Assembly: GCA_003218785.1 (NCBI GenBank)
Contig: QHOM01000018.1
Location: 1-22,310, forward strand
DNA: 22,310 nucleotides
From: Verrucomicrobiota bacterium
GTDB lineage: Bacteria > Verrucomicrobiota > Verrucomicrobiia > Chthoniobacterales > UBA10450
Reading direction: 5' to 3'
Shown here: positions 16,626 through 22,310 of the stretch, one piece after another
How positions within the stretch are numbered: position 1 is the stretch's first letter
Layout of the letters: each line of letters begins with the position of its first letter
Translations under genes and position numbers: made by a program
The notes under the pieces: generated by a model
The model's input: only the letters and a program-made list of their open reading frames with translations
Told to the model about the DNA's origin: nothing
Database searches by the model: none

Positions 16626-17126
16626 ATGCGCAAAGTGAATCTCAAAGAGATCCCGGAGCAGGAGCGAAAGTCGCCAAAGGGAAAGTTTGGCCGGGCATCG
16701 AAGAATATCTCGATTGCACTCGGGCGTGAACCGGAGTCGCTGGATCTGGCAAAGCGGCATCCATTCGATCTTGCGCTGGTGCGGATTCCGAGAGGTAAAT
16801 CGCTTTGTCCGTATCATGCACACGCGGCTGAGTCGGAGCTTTACCTCGTTGTCTCCGGTCGTGGAAGCGTTCGTGACAAAGATGGATCGACAATCGTAAC
16901 TGCAGGCGATGCGTTTTTCTTTCAACCAGGGGAAGCACACCAGCTCATCAACGCAGGCGATGAAGATTTTGTTTATTACGTGATCGCTGATAATCCGCGC
17001 AGCGGCGGGGCAACCGGTGATTCCTGTTACTATCCCGACAGCGGCAAATGGGCAGTCGTCAACGAGAGATTTGAAGAAGTGATCGTGAAGGGGAATGAAA
17101 CTGATTATTTCGATGGCGAAGAGTAA
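16626..17126 (+). CDS. Cupin domain protein (first of tandem pair)
   Basis: A 166-aa single-domain cupin, a small beta barrel that usually binds a metal. Motif 1 is PRGKSLCPYHAHAAESELYLV with ligand-type His64, His66 and Glu71; motif 2 is GDAFFFQPGEAHQLINAG with His105. It ends in a conserved tail, YYPDSGKWAV then ETDYFDGEE. The start at ATG 16626 (M-R-K-V-N-L-K) matches the paralogue at 17208; an upstream ATG at 16608 would add six residues. The protein is roughly 60% identical by eye to its neighbour, so the pair arose by tandem duplication. The substrate is unknown; relatives are sugar-isomerase-like or small-molecule-binding cupins. Confidence 0.88.
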   Translation: MRKVNLKEIPEQERKSPKGKFGRASKNISIALGREPESLDLAKRHPFDLALVRIPRGKSLCPYHAHAAESELYLVVSGRGSVRDKDGSTIVTAGDAFFFQPGEAHQLINAGDEDFVYYVIADNPRSGGATGDSCYYPDSGKWAVVNERFEEVIVKGNETDYFDGEE

Positions 17127-17143
17127 CTTTTGTTTCTATAGAG

Positions 17144-17195
17144 GTAGCCGTGTCGGCTGCGCCCCGGAGACGACGGGCGACACGCCCGCCGCTAC
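17144..17195. repeat. GTAG-led hairpin repeat between the two cupins (copy D)
   Basis: GTAGC at 17144-17148 is matched by GCTAC at 17191-17195. Inside, CGGGCG (17174-17179) and CGCCCG (17183-17188) form a perfect 6-bp stem with an ACA loop. It fills the 81-bp gap between the tandem cupin genes. It belongs with the other GTAG-led repeats of this window. Confidence 0.55.
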
Positions 17196-17207
17196 AGCGA
17201 ATCCGAA

Positions 17208-17696
17208 ATGCGCAAAGTAAACATCAAGGACATCGAAGAAGAGTCATGGCAATCGCCACGTGGAAAATATGCTGTCTCGTTCAAGGGAATCTCCGAAGCG
17301 CTCGGACGCGATCCGAACTCTCTCGATTTGTCCAAACGTCACCCATTCGATCTGGAATGGAATCGTGTCCCTCCCGGAAAATGCTGTTTTCCTTACCACG
17401 CGCACTCCGCGCAATGGGAGCTTTACTTGGTCATTTCCGGCAAAGGAAGCGTTCGTCACAAAGATGGCACGATTGAGGTTGTGCCTGGCGACGCATTCAT
17501 TTTCGGACCTGACGAACCACATCAACTGAGCAACTCTGGCCAGGAAGACTTCATCTATTACGTGATCGCAGATAACCCGATCGGCGAATCGGCTTACTAC
17601 CCGGACAGCGGGAAGTGGAAAGTGAACAAGTCATCAGCTGCGGATCGCGTCGTCGTCAACGGTAAGGAAACTGATTATTTCGACGGCGAAGAATAG
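17208..17696 (+). CDS. Cupin domain protein (second of tandem pair)
   Basis: A 162-aa cupin paralogous to the gene just upstream. Shared blocks include the N-terminal MRKVN, LSKRHPFDLEWNRVPPGK, motif 1 FPYHAHSAQWELYLVISGKG with the H-x-H-x4-E ligand set, motif 2 GDAFIFGPDEPHQLSNSG, and the tail YYPDSGKW then ETDYFDGEE. The main difference is a short deletion near NPIGESAYY, where copy 1 has four more residues. Two intact, diverged copies kept side by side suggest both are functional. ATG 17208 lies 12 bp after the hairpin repeat, so transcription may depend on read-through from copy 1 or on a promoter in the repeat. Confidence 0.88.
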   Translation: MRKVNIKDIEEESWQSPRGKYAVSFKGISEALGRDPNSLDLSKRHPFDLEWNRVPPGKCCFPYHAHSAQWELYLVISGKGSVRHKDGTIEVVPGDAFIFGPDEPHQLSNSGQEDFIYYVIADNPIGESAYYPDSGKWKVNKSSAADRVVVNGKETDYFDGEE

Positions 17697-17737
17697 GTTG
17701 TCTTGCCATCCGCACGCCCTCTGCTTTAGCTCAAATC

Positions 17738-18051
17738 ATGGATTCCAATAAATCGCCGCAAGATTTTCCGTACAAGACTCACCTTAACATTCTGCGCGGA
17801 CCGCTTGAACTGATCGATGTTCAGAAACTGGCCGATGCTTGCGCGGACAAATGGTACAACCAGACGCTTTGCAAGGTAAACGATTCTGTCGTTAGGTGGC
17901 GGTGCTTGAAGGCGAATATCACTGGCATGAACACAAAGACATCGATGAGGACTTCGTCGTGCCCAAAGGCGTGCGCCATCGCACACGTGCGCCTGAACGA
18001 ACCGTGATCTTGATAGTCGAGCGCGCGGACATTGTTCCGACCGGCGATTGA
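17738..18051 (+). pseudogene. Third cupin, frameshifted and internally deleted
   Basis: ATG 17738 starts a protein (PYKTHLNILRGPLELIDVQK, ADKWYNQTLCKVNDSVVR) that in its own frame loses sense and stops at 18007. One extra G at the GG of 17895-17896 restores a cupin: V-A-V-L-E-G-E-Y-H-W-H-E-H-K-D-I-D-E, then FVVPKGVRHRTRAPERTVILIVE, to TGA at 18049-18051. Between D-I-D-E and F-V-V-P, related single-domain cupins carry about 25 more residues (the strand after the metal ligands up to motif 2). Here they are missing, so an in-frame deletion is likely as well. It is unlike the tandem cupins in sequence. Most likely a decayed gene. Confidence 0.65.
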
Positions 18052-18067
18052 GCATGCCGAGAGGCAC

Positions 18068-18526
18068 GTGAAAATAATTTCGGGCGGACAAACAGGTGTT
18101 GATCGCGCAGCTCTCGACGTTGCACTGAAAAATGGAATCGACTGTGGCGGGTGGTGTCCGGCTGGGCGCCTCGATGAAGTTGGCAGGATTCCCGATCTAT
18201 ATCCGCTCAGGGAATTGGAACATGGCGGATTCACTGAGCGCACGTTACAAAACGTAAAAGACTCCGATGGAACTGTCATTATTTACTCCGCCAAATTGAG
18301 CGGTGGCACTGAACAAACGGTTCGCTTTTGCGTTGAGCAGCAACGGCCGCATCAACTGATCGACGAGTCCAAGATTTCCACCGAAGACGCCGCGAAGTTG
18401 ATTGTCGATTTTGTCCGCGAGCACGAGATCGATGTCCTTAACGTGGCCGGCCCGCGCCAAAGCGAATGTCCGGAGGGATATGATTATGCATTTCGCGCGC
18501 TCGATGCCTTGCTGACAAACTTGTAG
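18068..18526 (+). CDS. Putative molybdenum carrier / YpsA-like Rossmann protein
   Basis: A 152-aa protein whose N-terminus, KIISGGQTGVDRAALDVALK, is the signature of the putative Mo-carrier/YpsA-SLOG-type family. It continues with CGGWCPAGRLDEVGRIPDLYPL, DSDGTVIIYSAKLSGGTEQTV and the C-terminal IDVLNVAGPRQSECPEGYDYAF. Family members are small Rossmann-like proteins proposed to bind nucleotides or, by one crystal structure, to carry molybdenum; the true role is unsettled. GTG 18068 is preferred because GAGAGG sits 3 nt upstream and the family starts at K-I-I-S-G-G. The TAG stop lies inside a hairpin repeat. It is 16 bp after the cupin remnant. Confidence 0.8.
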   Translation: MKIISGGQTGVDRAALDVALKNGIDCGGWCPAGRLDEVGRIPDLYPLRELEHGGFTERTLQNVKDSDGTVIIYSAKLSGGTEQTVRFCVEQQRPHQLIDESKISTEDAAKLIVDFVREHEIDVLNVAGPRQSECPEGYDYAFRALDALLTNL

Positions 18527-18574
18527 GGCGTTTGTGTCAAACGCCGAACTAGAGACAGCGCTTGGCGCAAGCGC
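18524..18574. repeat. Double hairpin between convergent genes, GTAG-led (copy E)
   Basis: After TAGG, an 8-bp stem GGCGTTTG (18527-18534) and CAAACGCC (18538-18545) encloses a TGT loop. It is nearly identical to copy A (2851-2869, opposite strand), with one C:G to G:C swap in the stem. A second hairpin, GCGCTTG (18558-18564) and CAAGCGC (18568-18574) with a GCG loop, follows. Both lie in the 58-bp gap between the Mo-carrier gene (+) and the LolC/E-like gene (-) and could end transcription from both sides. Confidence 0.65.
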
Positions 18575-18584
18575 CTCCACAACG

Positions 18585-19874
18585 TCACTCGTAGCGCAGC
18601 GCTTTAACCGGATCGAGGCGTGCCGCAAAGTAAGCGGGAATCAAAGCGGCAAGTGAGCAGATAAAAAATGCGCTGATGCAGATAATGGCAACATCTCTCG
18701 GGATAACTTCCGCTGGGATCGACGAAAACTGATAGACCTCGCGCGGAAAAATCTCAATGTGCAGTGTCGATGCGAGCCAATGGCTGAATTGGTTGCGGTA
18801 GCGGATCAACGTCATCCCGAGCGCAAGCCCCGTAAGAGTTCCGAAAAGGCCGACGATTGTTCCCTGGCCAAGAAAGACCCAGATGATTTGCGCAATGTTT
18901 GCGCCGAGCGCTTTCATGATTCCGATCTCGCGCCGCTTTTGCACTGTCACTGTGATCAGCGTGCTCATGATTCCGAATGCCGCGACGACCACGATAAAGA
19001 ACAAGAGGAAAAACATCACCGTGCGCTCGAGCCGCACCGCTTCGAAAAACTGATGATTCATGTCGATCCAGGTCTGCGCGTATTCGGGCGGCTCGAGAAA
19101 TTGTTGGATCGCTTGTTTTACCCGCTCGGCACTGTACGGATTGTCTGTCCTTACTGTAATGCCGTGCAACCCGTTCCCCAGGCCGTATAACTCTTGGCCG
19201 ACGTAAATCGGCACGAGAAGAAATTCAGAGTCGTGCAGATAGTGACCGGTTTCAAAGATGCCGGCAACCGTCAGTTCTTTCGGCAGGATTACATCGCGCA
19301 ATTCGTCGACTACTTTTTTTTCCTCCCCTTTGGCGTTCTCGAGTTTTTTGATGGAATCGAGAATCTGGCCGAGATTGCCCGGTGAATAGACCGTCAGTTT
19401 GTCACCGACGTGAATCTCCAATTTACGCGCGAGCTCAACGCCAAGTACGGTCGAGTCGCCTTCCAGATCGAGCTTGCCGTATTTGATGAACTTTGTCAGG
19501 GGAATGACCCTGTCTTCCTGCGCGGGATCAACGCCGCGCATCAGCGGCGCGAGCCGCCGGTTTTGAAATTCCACGATCACCGGCCCCTGGATGTAGGGAG
19601 CCGTCGCGACGACGCCCTGCGTATTGTCGATTTTCGCTTTGAGCGTTCGCCAGTCGTGCAAGATGTCTTCTGTGCTGACGAGAATGTGCGCGTCGAAATC
19701 GATCACCTTCTGGCGCAGCTCGCGGTCAAATCCGGTCATGACCGAAATCACCAGAATCAGCACCGTCACGCCGAGCATCACACCGAGCACAGAAATCAAT
19801 GTGATGATGGAGAGAAATGTCCGCTTCGGTTTCAAGTACCGTAGCGCCAGAAAAAGACTAAACGGCAGTTTCAA
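18585..19874 (-). CDS. LolC/LolE-type lipoprotein-releasing ABC permease
   Basis: Inner-membrane FtsX-family permease of about 429 aa, probably part of a LolCDE-like machine that releases lipoproteins toward the outer membrane. The first membrane helix is in RTFLSIITLISVLGVMLGVTVL, followed by VISVMTGFDRELRQKV, typical of LolC/E. A large periplasmic MacB-type domain follows (to about residue 300). Then come helices MFFLLFFIVVVAAFGIMSTLI (with the cytoplasmic QKRREIGIMKALG loop), IVGLFGTLTGLALGMTLI and ICISAFFICSLAALIPAYFAA, and the end DPVKALRYE. The frame is open to 20000 but that part is a repeat; TTG 19874 (M-K-L-P-F-S-L-F) fits homologues, TTG 19901 is an alternative. No LolD ATPase gene is adjacent. 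Confidence 0.88.
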   Translation of the reverse strand: MKLPFSLFLALRYLKPKRTFLSIITLISVLGVMLGVTVLILVISVMTGFDRELRQKVIDFDAHILVSTEDILHDWRTLKAKIDNTQGVVATAPYIQGPVIVEFQNRRLAPLMRGVDPAQEDRVIPLTKFIKYGKLDLEGDSTVLGVELARKLEIHVGDKLTVYSPGNLGQILDSIKKLENAKGEEKKVVDELRDVILPKELTVAGIFETGHYLHDSEFLLVPIYVGQELYGLGNGLHGITVRTDNPYSAERVKQAIQQFLEPPEYAQTWIDMNHQFFEAVRLERTVMFFLLFFIVVVAAFGIMSTLITVTVQKRREIGIMKALGANIAQIIWVFLGQGTIVGLFGTLTGLALGMTLIRYRNQFSHWLASTLHIEIFPREVYQFSSIPAEVIPRDVAIICISAFFICSLAALIPAYFAARLDPVKALRYE

Positions 19875-19923
19875 TTCGGCGATAACCTGAGCGCGATTCA
19901 ATCCTTTTTCCAGAAGGAATAGG

Positions 19924-20027
19924 TGTAGCGGCGGTCTCTGACCGTCGCTTGCCTTCGATGAGAATGAGCAATGCCCGATGGGCGTGTCGTTAGAAAACAA
20001 GTGCGACAGTCAGCGACTGCCGTTACA
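19924..20027. repeat. 104-bp REPIN-like inverted repeat (copy F)
   Basis: The outer arms 19924-19948 and 20003-20027 match as reverse complements at 21 of 25 positions, starting TGTAGCGGC and ending CCGTTACA. The centre (54 bp) is not repeated. It fills the gap between the LolC/E-like gene and the DUF2237 gene, both on the - strand, and an open frame runs through it. It has the structure of a REPIN or small MITE without a coding function. Confidence 0.65.
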
Positions 20028-20030
20028 AAA

Positions 20031-20393
20031 TCAGCTCTTCAGCGCGTGGGCTTTTAGTTCTTCCAGCGTGACGAACTCGAGCGCGGAGGAATGAGTCGCT
20101 TCAAGCTCGACTGGGGCTGCGCGATTGTGGTCGAGCGCCGCTTTCCAACGTGTGACGCAGACGCACCATTTGTCGCCGGGCTTCAGTCCGGGAAATCCCC
20201 ATTCCGGGCGGGGCGTGACTAGGTCGTTCCCGTCGAGCACGGAAAAATCGAGAAATTCCTCCGTGACTTTTACGCAAACCGTGTGCAGCCCAACATCTTC
20301 TGGCCCGGTGCGACAAAATCCGTCGCGATAGAATCCGGTCATCGGATCGCGACAACAGCATCTAAGTTCAGTCCCGAGAACATTTGTGGGCAC
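20031..20393 (-). CDS. DUF2237 family protein
   Basis: A 120-aa cytoplasmic protein of unknown function. The family pattern is clear: NVLGTELRCCCRDPMTGFYRDGFC, TGPEDVGLHTVCVKVTEEFL, NDLVTPRPEWGFPGLKPGDKWCVCVTRWK, and LEATHSSALEFVTLEELKAHAL. The several conserved Cys and His residues (C-C-C-R-D-P, D-G-F-C, H-T-V-C, W-C-V-C) could hold a metal, which is inference only. GTG 20393 gives the usual family start; a TTG at 20426 would add eleven residues. It is divergent from the 2H phosphoesterase gene; the gap of about 147 bp shows no feature I can support. Confidence 0.88.
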   Translation of the reverse strand: MPTNVLGTELRCCCRDPMTGFYRDGFCRTGPEDVGLHTVCVKVTEEFLDFSVLDGNDLVTPRPEWGFPGLKPGDKWCVCVTRWKAALDHNRAAPVELEATHSSALEFVTLEELKAHALKS

Positions 20394-20540
20394 GAGAGGA
20401 AGGTAGCGAACGATTCGCTCTTTCAATCAAAATCTCAGTCGGTGATTCGTCGAAAAGTTAAAATGTTGGAGCGAGCAAGCAAAGCCGAAGATGGATTGTA
20501 TTGAAGCGGCTCGCTATTCTTCTCTTCGGGATCGAATTCA

Positions 20541-21086
20541 ATGAACCATGAGCTTCCGAGGACGCATACTGCCATTGCTTATTGGCTCACTCCGGCTGAG
20601 CCGGCGCACACCTTCTTTGAAAACATGATTTGTGATCTTGCGCGGCAGTATGACGCGCCTGTTTTCGAGCCGCACGTTACAATCCATGTCGGATCAAATC
20701 ATGCGGAAGCCGCCGAAAAAGCAACCTCGCAAGCCGCGTTTGTTTGCGAGCCGGTCGAGCTGAAACTCCTTGATGTGCGTCACTCGGGGGAATTTACCAA
20801 AACCCTTTTCGTGCAACTTGCGCTGAACAAAGAATTGCGGCGACTAAATAAAATCATTCGTAGTGATGTGCAAAATTCATCCGATTACCGGCTCGAACCC
20901 CACCTAAGCTTGCTCTACAAGAAGATGCCCATTCTGGAACGGCGTCGCTTGGTGCTGTCAATCTCGTTGCCGTTTTCGGAAGTAATTTTCGACTCAATTA
21001 AAGCTGTCCGCTGCGCTTTGCCCACGCGTAACCGCGCCGATGTGGGGGCTTGGCGCGGTATCGCGACGAAGTCGTTGCGCAGGTAA
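20541..21086 (+). CDS. 2H phosphoesterase superfamily protein (2'-5' RNA ligase-like)
   Basis: A 181-aa protein with the two H-x-T/S-x motifs that define the 2H superfamily: EPHVTIHVG (His45, Thr47) and EPHLSLLYK (His121, Ser123). Each lies on a strand of the bilobed fold. Members hydrolyse 2',3'-cyclic or 2'-5' phosphodiester bonds in RNA or cyclic nucleotides. The N-terminus (HTAIAYWLTPAEPAHTFFENMI) and the spacing resemble cyclic phosphodiesterase-type members more than ThpR. The exact substrate is unknown. ATG 20541 has no strong Shine-Dalgarno (GGGA 8 nt upstream). It converges on the TPR-like gene with 118 bp between, where I see no clear feature. Confidence 0.85.
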   Translation: MNHELPRTHTAIAYWLTPAEPAHTFFENMICDLARQYDAPVFEPHVTIHVGSNHAEAAEKATSQAAFVCEPVELKLLDVRHSGEFTKTLFVQLALNKELRRLNKIIRSDVQNSSDYRLEPHLSLLYKKMPILERRRLVLSISLPFSEVIFDSIKAVRCALPTRNRADVGAWRGIATKSLRR

Positions 21087-21204
21087 CTATTTGATCGCGC
21101 GGGTTCGGCGCGGCAGGAAGCGGAACAACTGCAGCCGCCTCTCTATGAGACGCGTGGCGCGTGTTCCAAAACACCTCAGCGCCGTTCTTCGCACAGGGGA
21201 ACGG

Positions 21205-22310
21205 CTACAACAAAGGCGGAGTTGATGTCGAACTTGGAGTCGAGGTTGGGGTCGGAGTCGGCTCGGCAGACGCGGGTGAAACTGGCGGCGATGAAGTTGC
21301 GGAAGCAGTGGCGAGTTTGGTTCGGGCTTCGTCGAGGAGTTTTTTTTCTTCCAAGTAAATCTTCGCATCGTCAGTTGTACCAATGTACTCCTTTGCTGCG
21401 TCGATTTGGTTTGCCTCGAGCAGTAACAGCGCTACGTAAACAGCAGCATGCGGATCGTGTAATCGGTCGATTGGCAATTTTTGTATAATCTCAAGGCCCT
21501 CGGCGCTGCGGCCAAGACGAGAGAGGGAAAACGCGTAAGTCACGGCGCAATTGAGTTCACTCGGCGCGCGGCCGTAGGCCTCTTTGGCAAGATCGTACGA
21601 CTGTTTTGTATTTTGGTCGATGTTTAGGCCAAGTCGTGCGAGATCTGCTGTGATTGGTGCCTCGTTGGGGGAGCTTTCGTGCAGGCGCTGGAGAATGTCA
21701 TAGAGTTTTTCGAGATTGTTGTTTGCGCGATAAAGGCGGCGAAGCGCGTTAAACGCCTCGCGCCGCATCGGCGGATTCTTCGCCACGCGCAGCCAAAGTT
21801 GTTCGGATTCTTTCTGGAGGTTCCATTTCGAAGCGAGGCGTGCCAAATCAAGGTCGCGCTTCGATTGTTCGTTCGTCGCTTGTTCAGCGGAGCGCCAAAG
21901 CGCCTCGAATTCCGTGTCGGCCGCGTTTTGGTGTGATCGTTGAACCGCGATTGCCTGATATGCAAGGCGCAGGTATTCAGATTCCCCCCATGCTCCGGCG
22001 TGGGCCCAGCGTTTCAGGCGCGACCAATTTCTTACGTTTGCATATGCATCTGCAACTGCGATGGAAACGGGCGGAGAACTAAGTTTGTCTGGTGACAGCT
22101 TATCGATCCACTTTACAACGTCAGGGGCGAGTCCGTTTTCGTTCATCCAGTTCATAAGCGATGCCAGGTCCGACGGATTGCGCACAGCAAATGGCTTCAC
22201 TCTTTCCAGCAAAAGACGAAACTTCTTCTCATCGAGCTTTCGATAAAAGCTCAGGCAGAGAAGGTAATCGCCGAATGTGACCTCCTGCGACATTTGGAGC
22301 TGTTGCGCGA
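21205..22310 (-). CDS. TPR-like helical repeat protein, C-terminal part
   Basis: An all-helical repeat protein cut by the window edge. The frame stays open upstream of the ATG at 22293 to the end of the window, so the true start probably lies outside. Degenerate TPR-type helix pairs are visible: FGDYLLCLSFYRKLDEKKFRLL, LARLASKWNLQKESEQLWLRV, ALRRLYRANNNLEKLYDILQ, YAFSLSRLGRSAEGLEIIQK, YVALLLLEANQIDAAKEYIG. The last ~30 residues are a Pro/Thr/Ser-rich tail (SAEPTPTPTSTPSSTSTPP), probably a flexible linker end, encoded by imperfect GTCGGA-type hexamer repeats at 21228-21270. It is likely an envelope or cytoplasmic scaffold; no enzyme motif is seen. Confidence 0.75.
   Translation of the reverse strand, partial: AQQLQMSQEVTFGDYLLCLSFYRKLDEKKFRLLLERVKPFAVRNPSDLASLMNWMNENGLAPDVVKWIDKLSPDKLSSPPVSIAVADAYANVRNWSRLKRWAHAGAWGESEYLRLAYQAIAVQRSHQNAADTEFEALWRSAEQATNEQSKRDLDLARLASKWNLQKESEQLWLRVAKNPPMRREAFNALRRLYRANNNLEKLYDILQRLHESSPNEAPITADLARLGLNIDQNTKQSYDLAKEAYGRAPSELNCAVTYAFSLSRLGRSAEGLEIIQKLPIDRLHDPHAAVYVALLLLEANQIDAAKEYIGTTDDAKIYLEEKKLLDEARTKLATASATSSPPVSPASAEPTPTPTSTPSSTSTPPLL

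Noticed and set aside
18759..19190. 143-codon open frame on + antisense to the permease gene
   Set aside because: It is rich in Cys, His and Arg with no fold pattern, and lies opposite clear transmembrane codons.
21228..21270. GTCGGA/GTCGAG-like repeats that might be a regulatory array
   Set aside because: They are explained by the Pro/Thr/Ser codons of the C-terminal tail of the TPR-like protein.

Overview
The window reads as ordinary chromosome from a Gram-negative, probably soil-dwelling bacterium of about 55-58% GC by eye. lpxK and a LolC/LolE-type permease imply an LPS outer membrane. The gene set, the short EF-Ts, the split LigD parts, and the abundant small palindromic intergenic repeats fit Verrucomicrobiota (Chthoniobacterales-like) best. 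That placement is inference, since no marker was searched against a database. There are no rRNA, tRNA, CRISPR, IS or phage genes that I can see, and no gene-free stretch longer than 300 bases.

Layout: 1-4942 holds core information-processing genes on the + strand: the 3' two thirds of rpoC, a cob(I)alamin adenosyltransferase, rpsB and tsf. 4988-6730 is a LigD-type protein with phosphoesterase and ligase domains. 6780-8640 is a compact run of purS, a Pmp3/YqaE membrane peptide, purQ and bioD; bioD appears to have lost one base at its start. 8790-9242 is a possible SRPBCC-like protein. On the - strand, 11157-9432 carries a small secreted protein and tyrS. Dodecin (+) converges on a DUF883-like membrane protein and an RlmI-like methyltransferase (both -). 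thrB and lpxK overlap at 12827-14873. The LigD polymerase module stands alone at 15019-15936. 15953-18051 is a decaying or badly sequenced stretch: a secreted protein with a frameshift and a nonsense codon, two tandem intact cupins, and a third cupin with a frameshift and an internal deletion. 18068-18526 is a putative molybdenum-carrier/YpsA-like protein. The window ends with a LolC/LolE-like permease (-), a DUF2237 protein (-), a 2H phosphoesterase (+) and the C-terminal part of a TPR-like protein (-).

How the genes relate: the two LigD parts sit 8.3 kb apart on the same strand and together supply the three LigD activities of non-homologous end joining. Ku is not in the window. purS and purQ encode two subunits of FGAM synthase; purL is not here. 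lpxK and the LolC/E-like protein serve the outer membrane.

The most unusual signals are: (1) a perfect 23-bp inverted repeat inserted in frame in the LigD inter-domain linker, just after an A9 tract; (2) at least six GTAG-led hairpin repeats at gene boundaries, two of which differ by a compensatory base-pair change; (3) a Gln in place of the motif II His of the LigD polymerase module; (4) three apparent one-base losses in bioD, the secreted protein and the third cupin; (5) five 8-bp tandem repeats just upstream of tsf; (6) a terminator-like hairpin plus T7 abutting the rpsB start codon.
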